Source: Paraescarpia echinospica (Eukaryota > Annelida > Polychaeta > Sabellida > Siboglinidae). From it: 64,000 bases of DNA. Each line of letters opens with the position of its first letter. The stretch's first letter is position 1. Below the pieces are notes generated by a model, which was given only the letters and a program-made list of their open reading frames with translations, did no database searches and was not told the DNA's origin. The stretch lies in assembly GCA_020002185.1 (NCBI GenBank), contig CM034531.1, positions 45,075,099 through 45,139,098 on the forward strand. Direction: 5' to 3'. The position numbers were made by a program, and so were the translations under genes. This document shows, in pieces, positions 31,131 to 43,505 of this stretch.

Positions 31131-31825
31131 TATATATACAATAGATAGAATTGAAATGACAGCACTAAACAAACCAAATTATATTAACATTTTAGTTAAG
31201 TTTTGTGACCGAAGGTGTACAATAGTCATCTTAGACTATTATAATAAACATCCCTATTATGTGTTGTCATAGTTTTATGACAAACGATATTGTTCAGTAA
31301 ACGTTATGCACAATTATGTATCTTTCTTGTCAAAATATGGGATAACATAAGTAGATGCACATATATCACAGCAACACAAACCGATAGAAAACATTGAGGA
31401 AGTAAATCTACCACGTATTTAAACTGCTGATATATACACCAGAAATATCCCCTATCTTGTGACATCTTCTATACAATTTTTACAGTACGTCACCAGTGTA
31501 CGATCTTTACCACAAAAAAAGTATTGGTCAACCGGACCAGCAACTTCAAAAGGTTAGTGGCCCGGCAGCAAATTCACTTGTCCGTATTTTAAGAAGTTAA
31601 CAACAGCACAATGCGTGAGCGCAGACGGCCTGCAAAACATTTGGAAAAAATGTACACTTGTATTTATTTACCTCAAGAATGTTTAATAGTTGCCCACGTT
31701 TGAACATTGGCAGGCTCAAGTTTTATTTCCTGTAGTTGTGTTTCCAGGTTTTTTATTGATGTCTGCTAATATTGTTACTGGGGGCATTGCTTTTTATTTA
31801 TATTCTCTTCTCTTCCGGTTTGCTT
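31131..31825. other. Intergenic, nothing recognised
   Basis: AT-rich, no supported feature. Confidence 0.35.
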
Positions 31826-31827
31826 CG

Positions 31828-32096
31828 TCTAGGCTAGTTCACGTCTAGGCTAGTTCACGTCTAGGCTAGTTCACGTCTAGGCTAGTTCACGTCTAGGCTA
31901 GTTAACGTCTGGGCTAGTTCTCGTCTAGGCTAGTTCACGTCTAGGCTAGTTCACGTCTAGGCTAGTTCACGTCTAAGCTAGTTCACGTCTAGGCTAGTTC
32001 ACGTCTAGGCTAGTTCTCGTCTAGGATGGTTCACGTCTAGGCTAGTTAACGTCTAGGCTAGTTCTCGTCTAGGCTAGTTCACGTCTAGGCTAGTTT
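31828..32096. repeat. 16-bp minisatellite (CACGTCTAGGCTAGTT)
   Basis: About 17 head-to-tail copies with point changes (TCTCGTCTAGG, AACGTCTGGG). Copies are directly adjacent, with no unique spacers. Confidence 0.95.
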
Positions 32097-33204
32097 ATGA
32101 AGTTGCAGTTGTATGTGTCTGGGTGGTTTCTCCAATTTCTTCGGAGGCGAGACTTCAGATGGTCTGTGTACGACCTGTGTCATCCGATAGCGATTTTACT
32201 ATTCCCGTGAAGTAGAAAGAGTGCCTGTTTTCTAGTGATCTCTGTGTTTATAGTTTTTTACTGTGGCCTATTGTGTTACCAGTGGCTTTCGTGAATATCT
32301 GTTTTGATGAACAATCCTGTTTAATAGAGTACATTCCTTTGATGGTTTTTAATGTTTAGATGATAGTAGTTTTCTGTCTTCTGTAGTTTAGTGTAGGCAG
32401 CTTTAACTCTTTCGGTCTGTTGCAGTATCGTACAGTCTTTTTTGTTTCTGATCCTAGTCATGTTTCACTCCGCTAAACGTGCTAAATGACGTTGCCAGCT
32501 GATAATAATTTAACACGCACGTCAGTGGTGTTGTCCTGATCATATGTACACTTACAATGCTATTTGATGTAACAGTATACTGTTAATTTTCTGTAACTGA
32601 TGTCAAACTTATTTCTATAAATTCTTTAAAATAATTACGAACCAAAGATATTTAGTAAATGTACCTTCATTTTGTTTAATTGAAGCAAGTGGTAGGCAAT
32701 GGCAGCCAACCATTCATCAGCAGACATCATTAAGAATTACATTGATACCAGCGGCAACAGCAATTAAATCATTACTCCACGACTCGGAAAATACAAACAG
32801 ATCTAATGTCAGACAAGAGAGAATTGTTGTTATCAGCACGACCAGCAGCGTCAACTCCATCACTAGGGCCAGCAGCGGCGGCTTCCAAATGTTTTCCTCT
32901 CCTTGGTTCTCACTTTCACCAGGTGATTGATCAGAACCCACTGAGCAAAGCATCTGGGCTCTGGTCACGTATGGTCTACACGTTTCCTGTAATATAAAAT
33001 GTTCCATTCATGGGTTCTGGAGTCTCGAAAATGTTGGTGACGCTTGTCAGTGTCGTATACTGATATCTTTCCCGTTTTGAACAGTTTCCCCCGGCATATT
33101 TTTATATTGGCTGCATAGAGAGTTAGTCTGTTTGGGCATGATGATGGTGGGGCCAGCGTTTATGCCTCGTTTTGATTTACCGAAATTGTTCAACAACCAG
33201 TGGT
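32097..33204. other. Intergenic, nothing recognised
   Basis: A weak minus-strand open frame at 32717-33007 has no recognisable features. Confidence 0.35.
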
Positions 33205-34079
33205 GGCATGTAACGAAAGTAGTTAGTAAGGCCATTCTAATCAATAAATGTCGCGTCATAAAAATGAGGGAATGAAAATGCTGACTCAGTTCCGGTTAGT
33301 GAGCGTCCCTTAACGACTGCTAGGGGGCGCACACGACACCATTCACCAGGGGCGCGACTTGACCGTGATCTTTGACCTTGACCTTTAACTTTGACCTTCC
33401 ACCGGTGGTGACGTCATTCCACCTTCCATCGATCATGATCATTTACTCCCTGATTTGTACCTACTGTACTACAATACAACAATAATCAGTTAATTTGACA
33501 GTCCTGTGTAAGTCTACGCTAAAACAGGACTGTGAAAACTTAGATCTCACGCTCTTTCGGTAGTCCAAATACTTGCCGTTCGATATCTTTCAGAGGCATC
33601 CTACCAGCCATTTTTCTTTTGTGTTGAACATATGAATCTTTGTGTGCGACTAAATCCTAACGCGTGTATTTTGAAATCAACGGTTTTTAAAATATGATAC
33701 CCAGTATTACATATGTAATCAATTCCGATTGTAAACGACGCTTTTCTTTTTTAATCAACTAGTTTATTCAGACAGGTTCAAAGTCGTCAGTGTACTCAAC
33801 AACCGCTGAACAATTTCTGATTAGAAACGCATAACTTTAAAATGATCATATGACGTTTTTAAAAACAGCGTGTTGTTTATTGTTGCCACCGTGCCAACAG
33901 CTATTTTTTATTAGTCACCTTCCAAACGCGCGCACGTGTTTTTTGAATGGGTGATACATACTTTGAAATGAGGAGACAGCCAGGCAGCCTGCTATGCAGA
34001 TTCGAGTATGAATAATTTAGGTCATTAACAAGCCGAATCAATTAATAATTATCGGACTTTAATGAAACCTCATTATGTT

Positions 34080-35660
34080 GTAGGTCAGTGTTTGTGTGTA
34101 TTAGGCTGGTGTTTGTGTGCTTCAGGCCGATGTTTGTGTGATTAGGCTGGTGTTTGTGTGCTTCAGGCCGATGTTTGTGTGTATTAGGCTGGTGTTTGTG
34201 TGCTTCAGGCCGATGTTTGTGTGATTAGGTTGGTGTTTGTGTCTTATAGGTCGGCGTTTGTGTGTTGTAGGTAGGTGCATGGTTATGCTTTGAAGGTCGG
34301 TGTTTTTATGTTGTAGGTCAATGTTTGTGTATTGTACGTTTGTGTGTTGTAGGTTCGTGTGTTTGTGTGTTACAGGCCCGTGTTTGTGTTTTGTAGGTCG
34401 GTGTGATTGTTTGTTGTAGATCAGTGTCTATATCTGTATTTGTGTGTATTTGTGTGTATTTGTGTGTTGTAGGTCCGCGTTTGTGTGTTGTATGTCAGTG
34501 TGTTTGTGTGTTGTAGGTCAGTGTTTGTGTGTTGTAGGTTTGTGTGTTGTATGTCCGTGAGTTTGTGTGTTGTAGGTCAGTGTTTGTGTGTTGTAGGTTT
34601 GTGTTTGTATTTTGTAGGTGGGTGTCTGTGTATTGTACGTCAGGGTGCTTGTGTGGTTTAGGTCAGTGTTTGTGTGTTGTAGGTCCATGTTATTTGTACG
34701 TTGTAAGTCGGTGTTTGTGTGATTCAGGCCCTAGTTTGTGTGTTGTATGTCCGTGAGTTAGTGTGTTGTAGGTCAATGATTGTGTGTTGTAGGTATGTGT
34801 TTGTATGTTGTAGGTCGGTGTCTGTGTGTTGTACGTCAGGGTGCGTGTGTGGTTTAGGTCAGTGTGTGTGTGTTGTAGGTCAGTTTTTGTGTGTTGTAGG
34901 TCCGTGTGTTTGTGTGTTGTAGGTCGGTGTTTGTGTCTTGTAGGTCAGTGTGTTTGTGTGTTGTAGGTCAGTGTTTGTGTGTAGTAGGTTTGTGTTTGTG
35001 TGTTGTAGGCGCGTGTGTTTGTATGTTGTAGGTCGGTGTTTGTGTGTTGTATGTCGGTGGTTATGCGTTGTAGGTCGGTGGTTGTGTGTTGTAGGTCAGT
35101 TTTTGTTTGTTGTAAGTCCGTGTGTTTGTGTGTTGTAGGTCGGTGTTTGTGTGTTGTAGGTCGGTGTATGTGTGTTGTAGGTCAGTGTGTTTGTGTGTTG
35201 TAGGTCGGTGTATGTATGTTGTAGGTTTGTGTTTGTGTGTTGTAGGTGCGTGTGTCTGTGTGTTGTTTGTCAATGAATGTGTGTTGTAGGTCAGTTATTG
35301 TGTATTTTTGGTCAGTGTTTGAGTGTTGTAGGACAGTTTTTGTATGTTGTAGGTCCGTGTGTTTTTGTGTTGTAGGTCAGTGTTTTGTGTTGTACGTCCG
35401 TGTGTGTGTTGTAGGTCCGTGTTTGTTTATTGTAGGTCAGTGTGTGTCTTGTAGGTGACTGTTTGTGTGTTGTAGGTCCTTGTGTTTGTGTGTTGTAGGT
35501 TGGTGTTGGTGTGTTGAATGTTGTTGTTTGTGTGCTGTAGGTCAGTGTTTGTATGTTGTAGGTCAGCGATTAAGTGTTGGAGGTCGGTGATTGTGTGTTT
35601 TAGACCGGTGTTTGTGTGTTGTACGTCGGTGTTTTTTGGTTGTATGTCGGAGGCTCGGTC
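34080..35660. repeat. Left-arm array of TGTAGGTCAGTGTTTGTGTGT
   Basis: Dozens of variable 20-50 bp units mixing TTGTAGGTC, GGTGTTTGTG and TGTGTGTTG. The Cys/Val-rich translations are artefacts. Confidence 0.9.
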
Positions 35661-36169
35661 ATCTTCTTTTGTCACACATCAAGTGTTATTACAAATTTCA
35701 TAATCCTTTGTCTCATACCAGTGCCCTTTGTCATAACCACTCTTTCTAGAAAAAACATACCGTAACAACGCAACGCGATTGGACTTTGGTGACTGGGACT
35801 GCGATATATGTTTGGCAATCTAATCAAAACCAGATGTCGTTGAGAGTAGCGATCGACGGTTCACTATCAGTAACATATGTCAATTAACGCGGCGGTAGTG
35901 CCAATAAGACCAACGTTTGTTATGGATAAGCGTTACCACACCTCAAAGATCGAATAATTATTTGTTCAGTTCAATAAGTCACCAACAGTCGTGATCCATT
36001 CTTTGATGTTCTTGCGCAACTAACCACTATTATCATAACCAGATGTCGAGCAACAAAACACTGATATGAAATACTTTGTTGCCAACTGTCAAACCACATT
36101 TTCTTTCTTCAATTTAGTACATCACCAATGGTTATGCAATTTTCTTTGTTGACACTTTTAGCAACCGTT

Positions 36170-37470
36170 AAACAATTTAATATTTCGCAACCTCGATTCT
36201 CTCTTGCGCAATAACAGGTCCAAAGTTAGCCAACGGATTAATTATACGTCCTCCATATAAACCACATTTCGTACAATTAACATATTTGTGCTTTGAACGT
36301 ATTGAATTTGTTAAACCAAATAAATGTGCGTGTTTAGCCTTGTGTGTCTGTTTAAAATAGGCGATTTTGCTTCTTTTAGTGGTATCTCGTTTTGTATGTG
36401 TGTTGTTTCGTGTTTCATTTCTATTGAACATTAGATTGTTCTACATATTTATCCTTTGAACTTCCTGAATTTGCACCCCGTGTGCACAAATTGTATTGTC
36501 TTCCCCATCATTAAAGTCATATTTTGACCTATTGACCTACCAAGAAGTGCCTCCTAATGACCTTACGAATCAGTTTGGGGATGACCAATTCGTATGAGTA
36601 ACATGTTTGTCCAATGAACGTATTGATTTTGCTAATTTGTAGGTGTTTTGCCTTGTATGTCTGTTGAAAATGCAATCTTTTCTCTACATGTTTGCTCTTG
36701 AACGTGTCGATTTTGTTTCTTCGAGTGGTATTTCGTCTTGTGTGTCTCTTATTTCGTGTTTCGTATATGTTGAAACTTTAGATTTTTCTAGATGTTTTTC
36801 TTTTGAACATACTGACTTTGCACCCCGTGTGCATAAATGTTATAGTCTTGCCCATCATTCGTATCATAGTTTGATCTATTCACATACCAAGAAGCACCAC
36901 CTTTCCTCTTGTGTGTCTCTTATTTCGTGTTTCGTATCTGTTGAAACTTTATGTTTTTCTAGATGTTTGTCTTTTGAACATGCTGACTTTGCACCCCGTG
37001 TGCATAAATTTTATAGTCTTACCCATCATTCGTATCTTAGTTTGGTCTATTCACCTACCAAGAAGCGCCACCTTTTGACTTTACGTGTTAATTTGGGGTA
37101 ACCACTTCGTATAAGAAGCATGTTTGACCGTCTGGTTGAACATATTTGTATGTCTGTTGAACATATGCGATTTTCCTTATTTGAGTGGAATTTCGTCTTG
37201 TATGTCTGTTATTTTGTGCTTCATATCTGTTGAACTTTAGATTTTCTAGATGTTTGTGTTTTGAACGTGCTGACTGTGCACCCCGTGTGCTTAGATTTTA
37301 TTGTCTTACCCATCATTCATATCATAGTTTGACCTATTGACCTACCTAGAAGTGCCACCTAGTGACGTTACGTGTTAGTGTGGGGGTGCCCAGTTCGTAG
37401 AAACATATTTGTCCATTCAACGTATTGACTTTGCTTTTTTGTCGGTGTTTAGCCTTGTATGTCTGTTGAA
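36170..37470. repeat. Central diverged tandem repeat of the foldback element
   Basis: Three to four units of about 200-450 bp share TTTTGAACATGCTGACTTTG, CACCCCGTGTGCATAAAT, TCATTCGTATCATAGTTTGA, CCTACCAAGAAGTGCC and GTTTAGCCTTGTATGTCTGT. The open frame at 36643-37101 reads through these repeats and has no independent support. Confidence 0.75.
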
Positions 37471-37484
37471 AATATACAAAAACG

Positions 37485-37709
37485 CACGGGCCCATAACAC
37501 GCAAACAGTCACCTACGAGACACACACTAACAAACAACACACCAACACTAACCTACAACACACAAAAACACGCACATACAACACACAAACACAAATCTAC
37601 AACACACATACACTGACCTACAACACACAAACACTGACCTACAACACACAAACACACTGACCTATAAAACATAAACTCACGAACATACAACACACAAACA
37701 CGGACCTGC

Positions 37710-37802
<93 letters not shown>

Positions 37803-38012
37803 ACCTACAACACACAACCACCGACATACAGCACACAAACATTGACCTACAACATACAAACACACGGACCTACAAGCACACGGACCTACAACACACAAAC
37901 AAACGGGCCTACAACACACAAACCTACAACACACATACACCGACCTACAATACATAAACAGTGGCCTAAAAACAAAAACACCGCTCTAAAACACACAAAC
38001 AGTGACCTACAA
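37485..38012. repeat. Right-arm array with a (CA)n expansion
   Basis: ACACACAAACACTGACCTAC units, the complement of the left-arm array. They contain a pure (CA)n of about 93 bp at 37708-37801. Confidence 0.92.
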
Positions 38013-38145
38013 CATAATGAGGTTTCATTAATGTCCGATAATTAGTAATTGATTCGTCTTGTTAATGACCTACATTATTCTTAATCGAGTTCGCTTAGCA
38101 GGCTGTGTTAAAGTCCGTATCACTCATTCAATAAACACGTGCGCG

Positions 38146-38275
38146 CAATTGGTTGGTGTGATATCAAAAACATTTGGTTGGTGTGATATCAAAAACATTT
38201 GGTTGGTGTGATATCAAAAACATTTGGTTGGTGTGATATCAAAAACATTTGGTTGGTGTGATATTAAAAACAGCG
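38146..38275. repeat. 25-bp unit, five copies
   Basis: GGTTGGTGTGATATCAAAAA followed by CATTT, repeated head to tail with near identity. It is absent from the left arm, so it expanded after the arms formed. Confidence 0.92.
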
Positions 38276-39538
38276 GTGGCGACAATAAATAATATGCCAT
38301 TTTTAAACAGCTGTATATCATCGTTTTTAAAGGTATGTGTTTTCTAATCAGACATTGTTCAGCGGCTGTTGAGTACACTGACGACTTTGAACCTGTTTGT
38401 GAACAATAGTTGATTAAAAAAGAAAAGCATAGCTTACAAGTGGAGTTGATTAGATATATTGAGACTGCATGCGTATCATATTTCATAAACTGTTGATTTC
38501 AAAATACACGCGTTAGGATTTAGTCGCACAAAGATTCATACGTTCAACACAAAAGAAAAATGGTTGGTAGAATGGCTTGGGAAGATACCGAATGGCAAAG
38601 ATTACACACTACCAGAAGAGCGTGAGATGTAAGTCTTCACAGTACTGTTATAGCATGTATTTACACAGGACTGTCAAATCAACCAATTATTGTTGCGTTG
38701 TAGTTCAGTAGGTACAAATTAAGGAACAAATGATCATGATCGGTGGAAGGTGGAATGACGACACTTCCGGTGGAAGGTCATAGATCAACATCAAGTGGCG
38801 CTCCCTGATGAGTAGGTCATTGTTAAATAGCGCCCCATGGCGAATAAATTATGAACTAAATAACTAGGTAAGATAGGTCAAAATGACGTTGTCAAATGCG
38901 TAGTGGTAAACCTGTAAGCTCACGACCACTCGGTCGTAAAATACACACAAGTCATGCCATTATCCGCTTGTATCTTTGGTCAATAAAAAATACGTGTGCA
39001 CTTGTATAATACCGTGTTTTGTTCATTTGTTTCATAAACACGCATGCACACACGATGATATGCCCGATAATAGGCGGTCATTAGCCGTCCACCACCTCCC
39101 TTACACTGACACGCACTCACATTCGCACTAAGAGGAAGTCATCACCCTATTACAGTGAGGCAATATGGTGGGCGATAACTAAGGGACATGATGACGTCAC
39201 CGGAGGTGAAGTAATAATCGCTAGGAGGCGCTCTCTAACCGGAAATGAGTCAGCATTTACAGTTCCTCATTTTCATGACGCCTCGTTTACTGATTAAAAT
39301 GGCGTTACTAACTACTAAGAATGTACTAATACTTCGTTACAATGTTTGAGTATATTTAATAAGTACAATTTTGATAACGTAGTTTTACTGGTAGCGAAGT
39401 AGTTTTATCTAAAGTGACGATACTTTTTACTTCGTTTCTTTTGTTTACTTCGCGAAATATTTACGAAACGACATTTCCAAAACCGTGTCTAGTCGTCAAG
39501 GGGATCATGTAGCCATGTCGAAAGCTATTTATAATATT

Positions 39539-39622
39539 ATCCAATCAGAGCGATTCACCGGCCAGGTGGCGATCATATTTGCATACAAACCTCGCTTTGG
39601 GATAGCGCGTCAACGCTAACCC
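39539..39622 (+). promoter_or_regulatory. Histone-promoter-like motif set without a gene
   Basis: In order: ATCCAATCAG (CCAAT box, 39539), ATTTGCAT (octamer, about 39579) and CTATAAATAAG (TATA box, about 39614). This order and spacing is known from animal core-histone (H2B-type) promoters. No histone coding sequence follows within several hundred bases on either strand. Confidence 0.4.
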
Positions 39623-39684
39623 CTATAAATAAGAGATCAGCGAGCGGGAAGTCGTTTGGAGTGATTGTTTACATGCACTGGTGT

Positions 39685-39785
39685 GATAACTTGAGTGATT
39701 TGATATGGGTGGAAGCTACTGTCGTCTGTTATGAGCCCGATGAGCCAGAATGTTTGTCTGAACATAAGTGGCCGTAATTGTTTCG
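39685..39785. repeat. Dispersed repeat family B, copy 1
   Basis: It shares GAGTGATTTGA, GTCGT..GAGCCCG, AGAATG.TTGTCTGAACAT and GTGGC with 42593-42680 in the same orientation. No coding signal. Confidence 0.5.
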
Positions 39786-39979
39786 GATCAAGAAACGAAA
39801 GGGGAACAACTGATATGCTTGCTTTGTGCGCGGTTCTCTATGCAGCTGGCAGGATCTTCACGCCTGCTTGGGCACGCATCGGAGACGCACACTTTGAGAA
39901 CCAGCTGCTTCTCAAGTTGAACAGTTCTTTTGAGTAAAGTGGACTGTTCCATTCCCCGTATGAGGGTGTTGCGCAATAC

Positions 39980-40550
39980 TGGTGTTGCGTCTGCCTACTG
40001 GACATGGTCCATGAAGTCATAGATGGTTTTGGTCATGTGCAGTACAGGTCATGTAACTGATAATTGTCTCTATTTACAGGACATGGTCCAAGATAACAAT
40101 AGGTTGGTCATGTCACTGGTATTGGATTAGCTGAATATTTATCAGGATAGTTCATTTCTATGCAAATTATTCGTGTATAGTGGAGCTAGAAGAACAAGGC
40201 GAACTGGGGTGTCAAATACCATGCAAGAACTGTAGTGATGAAACTATCAGGGAGACGGAAAGATTGTACAAAACGAGACTTTAGGAACATAGAAATAATG
40301 TTGACAACACAAGGAGAACGAAATACACGAGGAGCGAGAAAAGGATCAACGTTTACTATCAACAAATCCGCCCTCACAGACCACGCAACAACACAATATC
40401 ATATCATAGACTGGGAAGGAGCGAAAATAGGAGATAAGGAAGAAGGATACGACAAATAAAAGAAGTCATATGGATCACAACGGCTAGGACACCAATCAAC
40501 CGAAAAGAGGGGATTTACGAACTGTCTCACGGGTATGAAGACGTCATACA
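39980..40550. other. Intergenic, nothing recognised
   Basis: No supported feature. Confidence 0.3.
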
Positions 40551-40554
40551 GGCC

Positions 40555-40690
40555 TTGACATTAACACTGGCCCGATGGCCCGGCGTCTTTTTTGAAGCTG
40601 TCGGGCCAGTTCGGGCCACCAGTTATTATATTTTACTGGCCCGACGGGCCACTGGTTCCCGGTTCTCGAACACCGCCGAGACGAAGCGGC
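40555..40690. repeat. GGCCCGA-rich inverted short repeats
   Basis: ACTGGCCCGATGGCCCGG, GTCGGGCCAGTTCGGGCCAC and ACTGGCCCGACGGGCCACTG repeat in direct and inverted orientation. Possibly termini of a small DNA transposon; undecided. Confidence 0.35.
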
Positions 40691-40895
40691 GGACCGGCGG
40701 TCACGGCACGACCGCATCGGTTATCAGATGCAGTTCGCCAGAATTCTTAATATAGCTCCTTTTTGTTTTCCACATTTTTCAAGTACGATTGCCAGTACCT
40801 TTTGGGGAATGGGCGTGCTGTCGTCGCCATCTGGTTCGACTTGAGTCCGCGCACCTGTCCCACGACGCTGGTGAGTCAGTGATTTCAGGCTTTGT

Positions 40896-41297
40896 TCAGG
40901 TTAGTTGTCCTAGACTGACGCGTTCAACCGTTGCGGTCATCTGAGCTTTCAGGAAAGGCACTATATGTGGGTGTTCAAACTCAGCGAATGTTGCCGGTCT
41001 GGTCGGATGCACCATGTGGATGACGGTAGTCATGTCGAGCATTTGAACTGTTGCTTGTCTATCTGGATTGGCGCAGCCGGTTGGCGCGTTGACGCACGCT
41101 AGGATGTCCGACTTGAGCAAACTTCGGTCTGGTGGACATGGAGGCTCTCGCTGGTTCTCGAATTTGAAGAATTCAGCCATATCCGCGTCCGAATGTGATT
41201 GAAGAGAAAGGACGAGTTGGGTGACGAGCAAGATATTTTGTTTCCGTATCCCAACTTTGCTTCCTTTCTTTCGGGGGTCGGGACGGCTGGTAAACAT
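40896..41297 (-). pseudogene. Fragment of a dispersed uncharacterised protein family
   Basis: A 133-residue minus-strand frame: NILLVTQLVLSLQSHSDADM, EFFKFENQREPPCPPDRSLL, KSDILACV and VIHMVHPTRPATFAEFEHPH. I associate the 'DLDEFF..ENQ..PP.L' then 'KSDLL.CL' then 'IQMLKP' order with a multicopy hypothetical family in fish and invertebrate genomes, probably carried by a transposon. That is memory only. A frameshift near 41230-41250 separates it from a further matching piece upstream. No function can be assigned. Confidence 0.4.
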
Positions 41298-41510
41298 TTA
41301 GTAAACATTTGTTTCGTGTCTGACACAGTAACCATTATCTTGTATAGTTGTGTCTACACGTATTCCTCATGAAGGGCCTGGACAAATTCGTGGATTTTGG
41401 ACAGGGACACCGCTACTACTACAACATACCACCTTCTACAGCTCACCCTACCCCAACACTCCCGCAACAGGCGATACCCACGCGCCATATTTTGCTTCCT
41501 TACTCTTTGT

Positions 41511-41833
41511 GGAGCACTGTGGTGCAGTGGCTAGAGCTTCGGACTCTCGACCGAAAGAACCCGGGTTCGAATCCTGTGTTGCGGTGTCGAACCTGGGGCA
41601 TGTTCGTTCGATCTACGTTGCCTCAGTGCACTCAGCGGTATGAATGAATACCTGGCTATATACAATAGTGGATATTTGTGTACGAATAGTTTTCGCGCAT
41701 TAATTGCAACGTCGCTGGATGCTTCACAGAGAAGTCGAGATGTTATTCGATTGAACAGATCTGCCAGGTAGTAAATTATCAAGCACTTTGAACAGTCCTG
41801 GGGACTGGATACTGCACTATATAAGAACGTTTT
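41511..41833 (+). mobile_element. tRNA-derived SINE, copy 2
   Basis: tRNA-like head with A-box-like TGGTGCAGTGGCTAGAGC (from 41519) and perfect B box GGTTCGAATCC (41564-41574). The body and tail GACTGGATACTGCACTATAT match 4312-4636 along the whole length. Not a functional tRNA gene: the tRNA fold does not close and the sequence continues about 250 bp. Confidence 0.78.
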
Positions 41834-42127
41834 ACTGGCACCGGGGACGAACCTTTCCTTCGTCGCGTTTGGGTACGAAAAGTTTTTATTTATTTCGAGA
41901 GGAGGAACACTAACGTAGCTATCAGGCAACTTGGGTTTTAACGTGTCAGAGGAATCAATTGTGGTTATCGGTTTTTATTTGTAGAATAATACTATCGTTC
42001 CTGCTTTTGGATTGGGTTACATTACCAGTTGTACATAATGAGAAGTTTCTATAATAAACGATTATAGAGATATTGACCTTGATCTTCTTTATGTGACCTC
42101 GTTCTTAGCCTTTCGGTATCGGTTCCA

Positions 42128-42158
<31 letters not shown>

Positions 42159-42592
42159 TATAATAAAAAACCTGTTCATGCAATAAGATCAAATGAATAA
42201 TCAACATATACATGAGTTTTTATGCATATATTGACAAATTTGACCTTGACTGAAGTGACCTTTACCCCAAATCCATTACAAGTTCATCTATAGTCCACCT
42301 AAGACAATTCTGTAGATGGATCATGACATTAAGATGGTGAAAATATACGCTAGAGTACATTCTTGACTCGAAATATCCATATTCTGGGCCAAAATTACCT
42401 TGACTTTGACATTATCACGTGACATTTACATAGAATCTGCAAAATAACCCCGAACTGGATTCTTCGTACTTGAAAATATCTGAAATGTGGTTTCATGTAC
42501 AGCATGTTTTATGCAGCTATATTTGTTTTAATAAATCAGTGAAGTAAACATAATATCAGTGTTTGTTAGTTTGCAAGCGCAAGAGTGATCAA
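41834..42592. other. Intergenic; (TA)n at 42127-42153
   Basis: Otherwise nothing recognised. Confidence 0.4.
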
Positions 42593-42680
42593 TTGAGTGA
42601 TTTGACTATGATGGTACTATTGAGTGTCGTGAGCCCGCTAGGCTAGAATGCTTGTGTGAACATCCGTGGCTGTACATACC
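42593..42680. repeat. Dispersed repeat family B, copy 2
   Basis: See the copy at 39685-39785; shared order of short blocks, diverged. Confidence 0.5.
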
Positions 42681-42795
42681 ACCACCACCACCACCATCTC
42701 CGTCGCCGCCGCCGCCACCACCACCTCCACCACAACCTCCATCTCCATCACCACCACCATCACCTCCATCTCCACCACCGTAGTAACAATAACAA
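42676..42795. repeat. CCACCA/CCTCCA simple repeat
   Basis: Triplet-periodic C-rich tract, followed by AACAATAGCAGTAGCAG. Confidence 0.9.
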
Positions 42796-42884
42796 TAGCA
42801 GTAGCAGCAGTACACTAATAACGATGCTCCCAACCACCAGCGCCTCAGTGTGCGTTGATCTAAGTTAATAAACTATCTACATAT

Positions 42885-43100
42885 CAATACGCTAACTTGA
42901 CGGCACTGTAAATGTACCTCCTCCCGGTTGCCGAGGTACAATGGTCTCTTTCTATGTTCATTACGGTCCTTGTACTTTAGTAGGCCTCTGATCTACTAAT
43001 CGGCGATGTATTTAAAATATCACAAGGTACTTTTTAGGCGTTTTAATTGACACATTGATTGATCTGCCACTCCTCTGCTGACCACTGTTGGGTTATGTTA
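42885..43100. repeat. Dispersed repeat family A, copy 2
   Basis: Ordered matches to 2125-2330 in the same orientation. It directly follows family B copy 2 and a simple repeat, so A and B may be parts of one element here. Confidence 0.45.
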
Positions 43101-43505
43101 GATTTAATTGGCATTTAGTGGTCACGGGAATGAGATTAATTTCAAAGTACTGTTAGGGTGATGTTTACTGCCCTTGGTTCGTTGTGTGGATAATAACTGT
43201 GTCGGTGCCTTTGACACGGGTTGTATTGTCGTTAGTGCAGCGCTTGTTGCACACATATCTCAAAGAACATCTCACTCATTTACTCATCCTTTTTGTCCAC
43301 TGTCAGTCCGGGTCAGCTTTGCCTGTTTGCTTCAATGCTTAGCATGGTCTGTATATGCAGATGGATCGACGTAATGGTGGTATATAAGCATCATTTCTTT
43401 TTCATTTGTGTGATCGTTCTTGTAAATGATGATGTTGTGGCAAACGAGGAGAGCTTACGCCGTTTTAGTGCTGACATCAATGACTCTTGAATGATATTTT
43501 TACTT
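43101..43505. other. Intergenic, nothing recognised
   Basis: No supported feature. Confidence 0.3.

Larger units (their letters stand above)
33205..39335. mobile_element. Large inverted-repeat (foldback-like) element, about 6.1 kb
   Basis: The outer arms are reverse complements of each other. Left 33205-33530 pairs with right 38640-39335 (for example GTAGTTAGTA..GCCATT, AATGCTGACTCA, CCACCTTCCA..GATCATGATCATTT). Left 34000-34100 pairs with right 37990-38070 (ATTAATAATTATCGGAC, ACCTCATTATGTTGTAGGTC). The arms continue inward as matching arrays of TGTAGGTCAGTGTTTGTGTG on the left and its complement on the right. The right arm carries extra sequence near 38830-39170. I found no transposase or clear target duplication. 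It may be a foldback transposon or a segmental inverted duplication. Confidence 0.65.

Noticed and set aside
31828..32096. CRISPR-like array
   Set aside because: Head-to-tail 16-bp units with no spacers.
34544..35703. Series of Cys/Val-rich open frames on the plus strand
   Set aside because: They are translations of TGTAGGTC/GTGTTTGTG repeats, open in several frames at once.
36643..37101. 152-residue frame with internal repeats
   Set aside because: It follows a diverged tandem DNA repeat inside the foldback element; the repetition is in the DNA and no motif is recognisable.
37553..37955. Cys/Val-rich minus-strand frames
   Set aside because: They read through a (CA)n microsatellite and its flanking array.
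41511..41590. Functional tRNA gene
   Set aside because: A and B boxes are present but the cloverleaf does not close, and the sequence continues into a SINE body found elsewhere.
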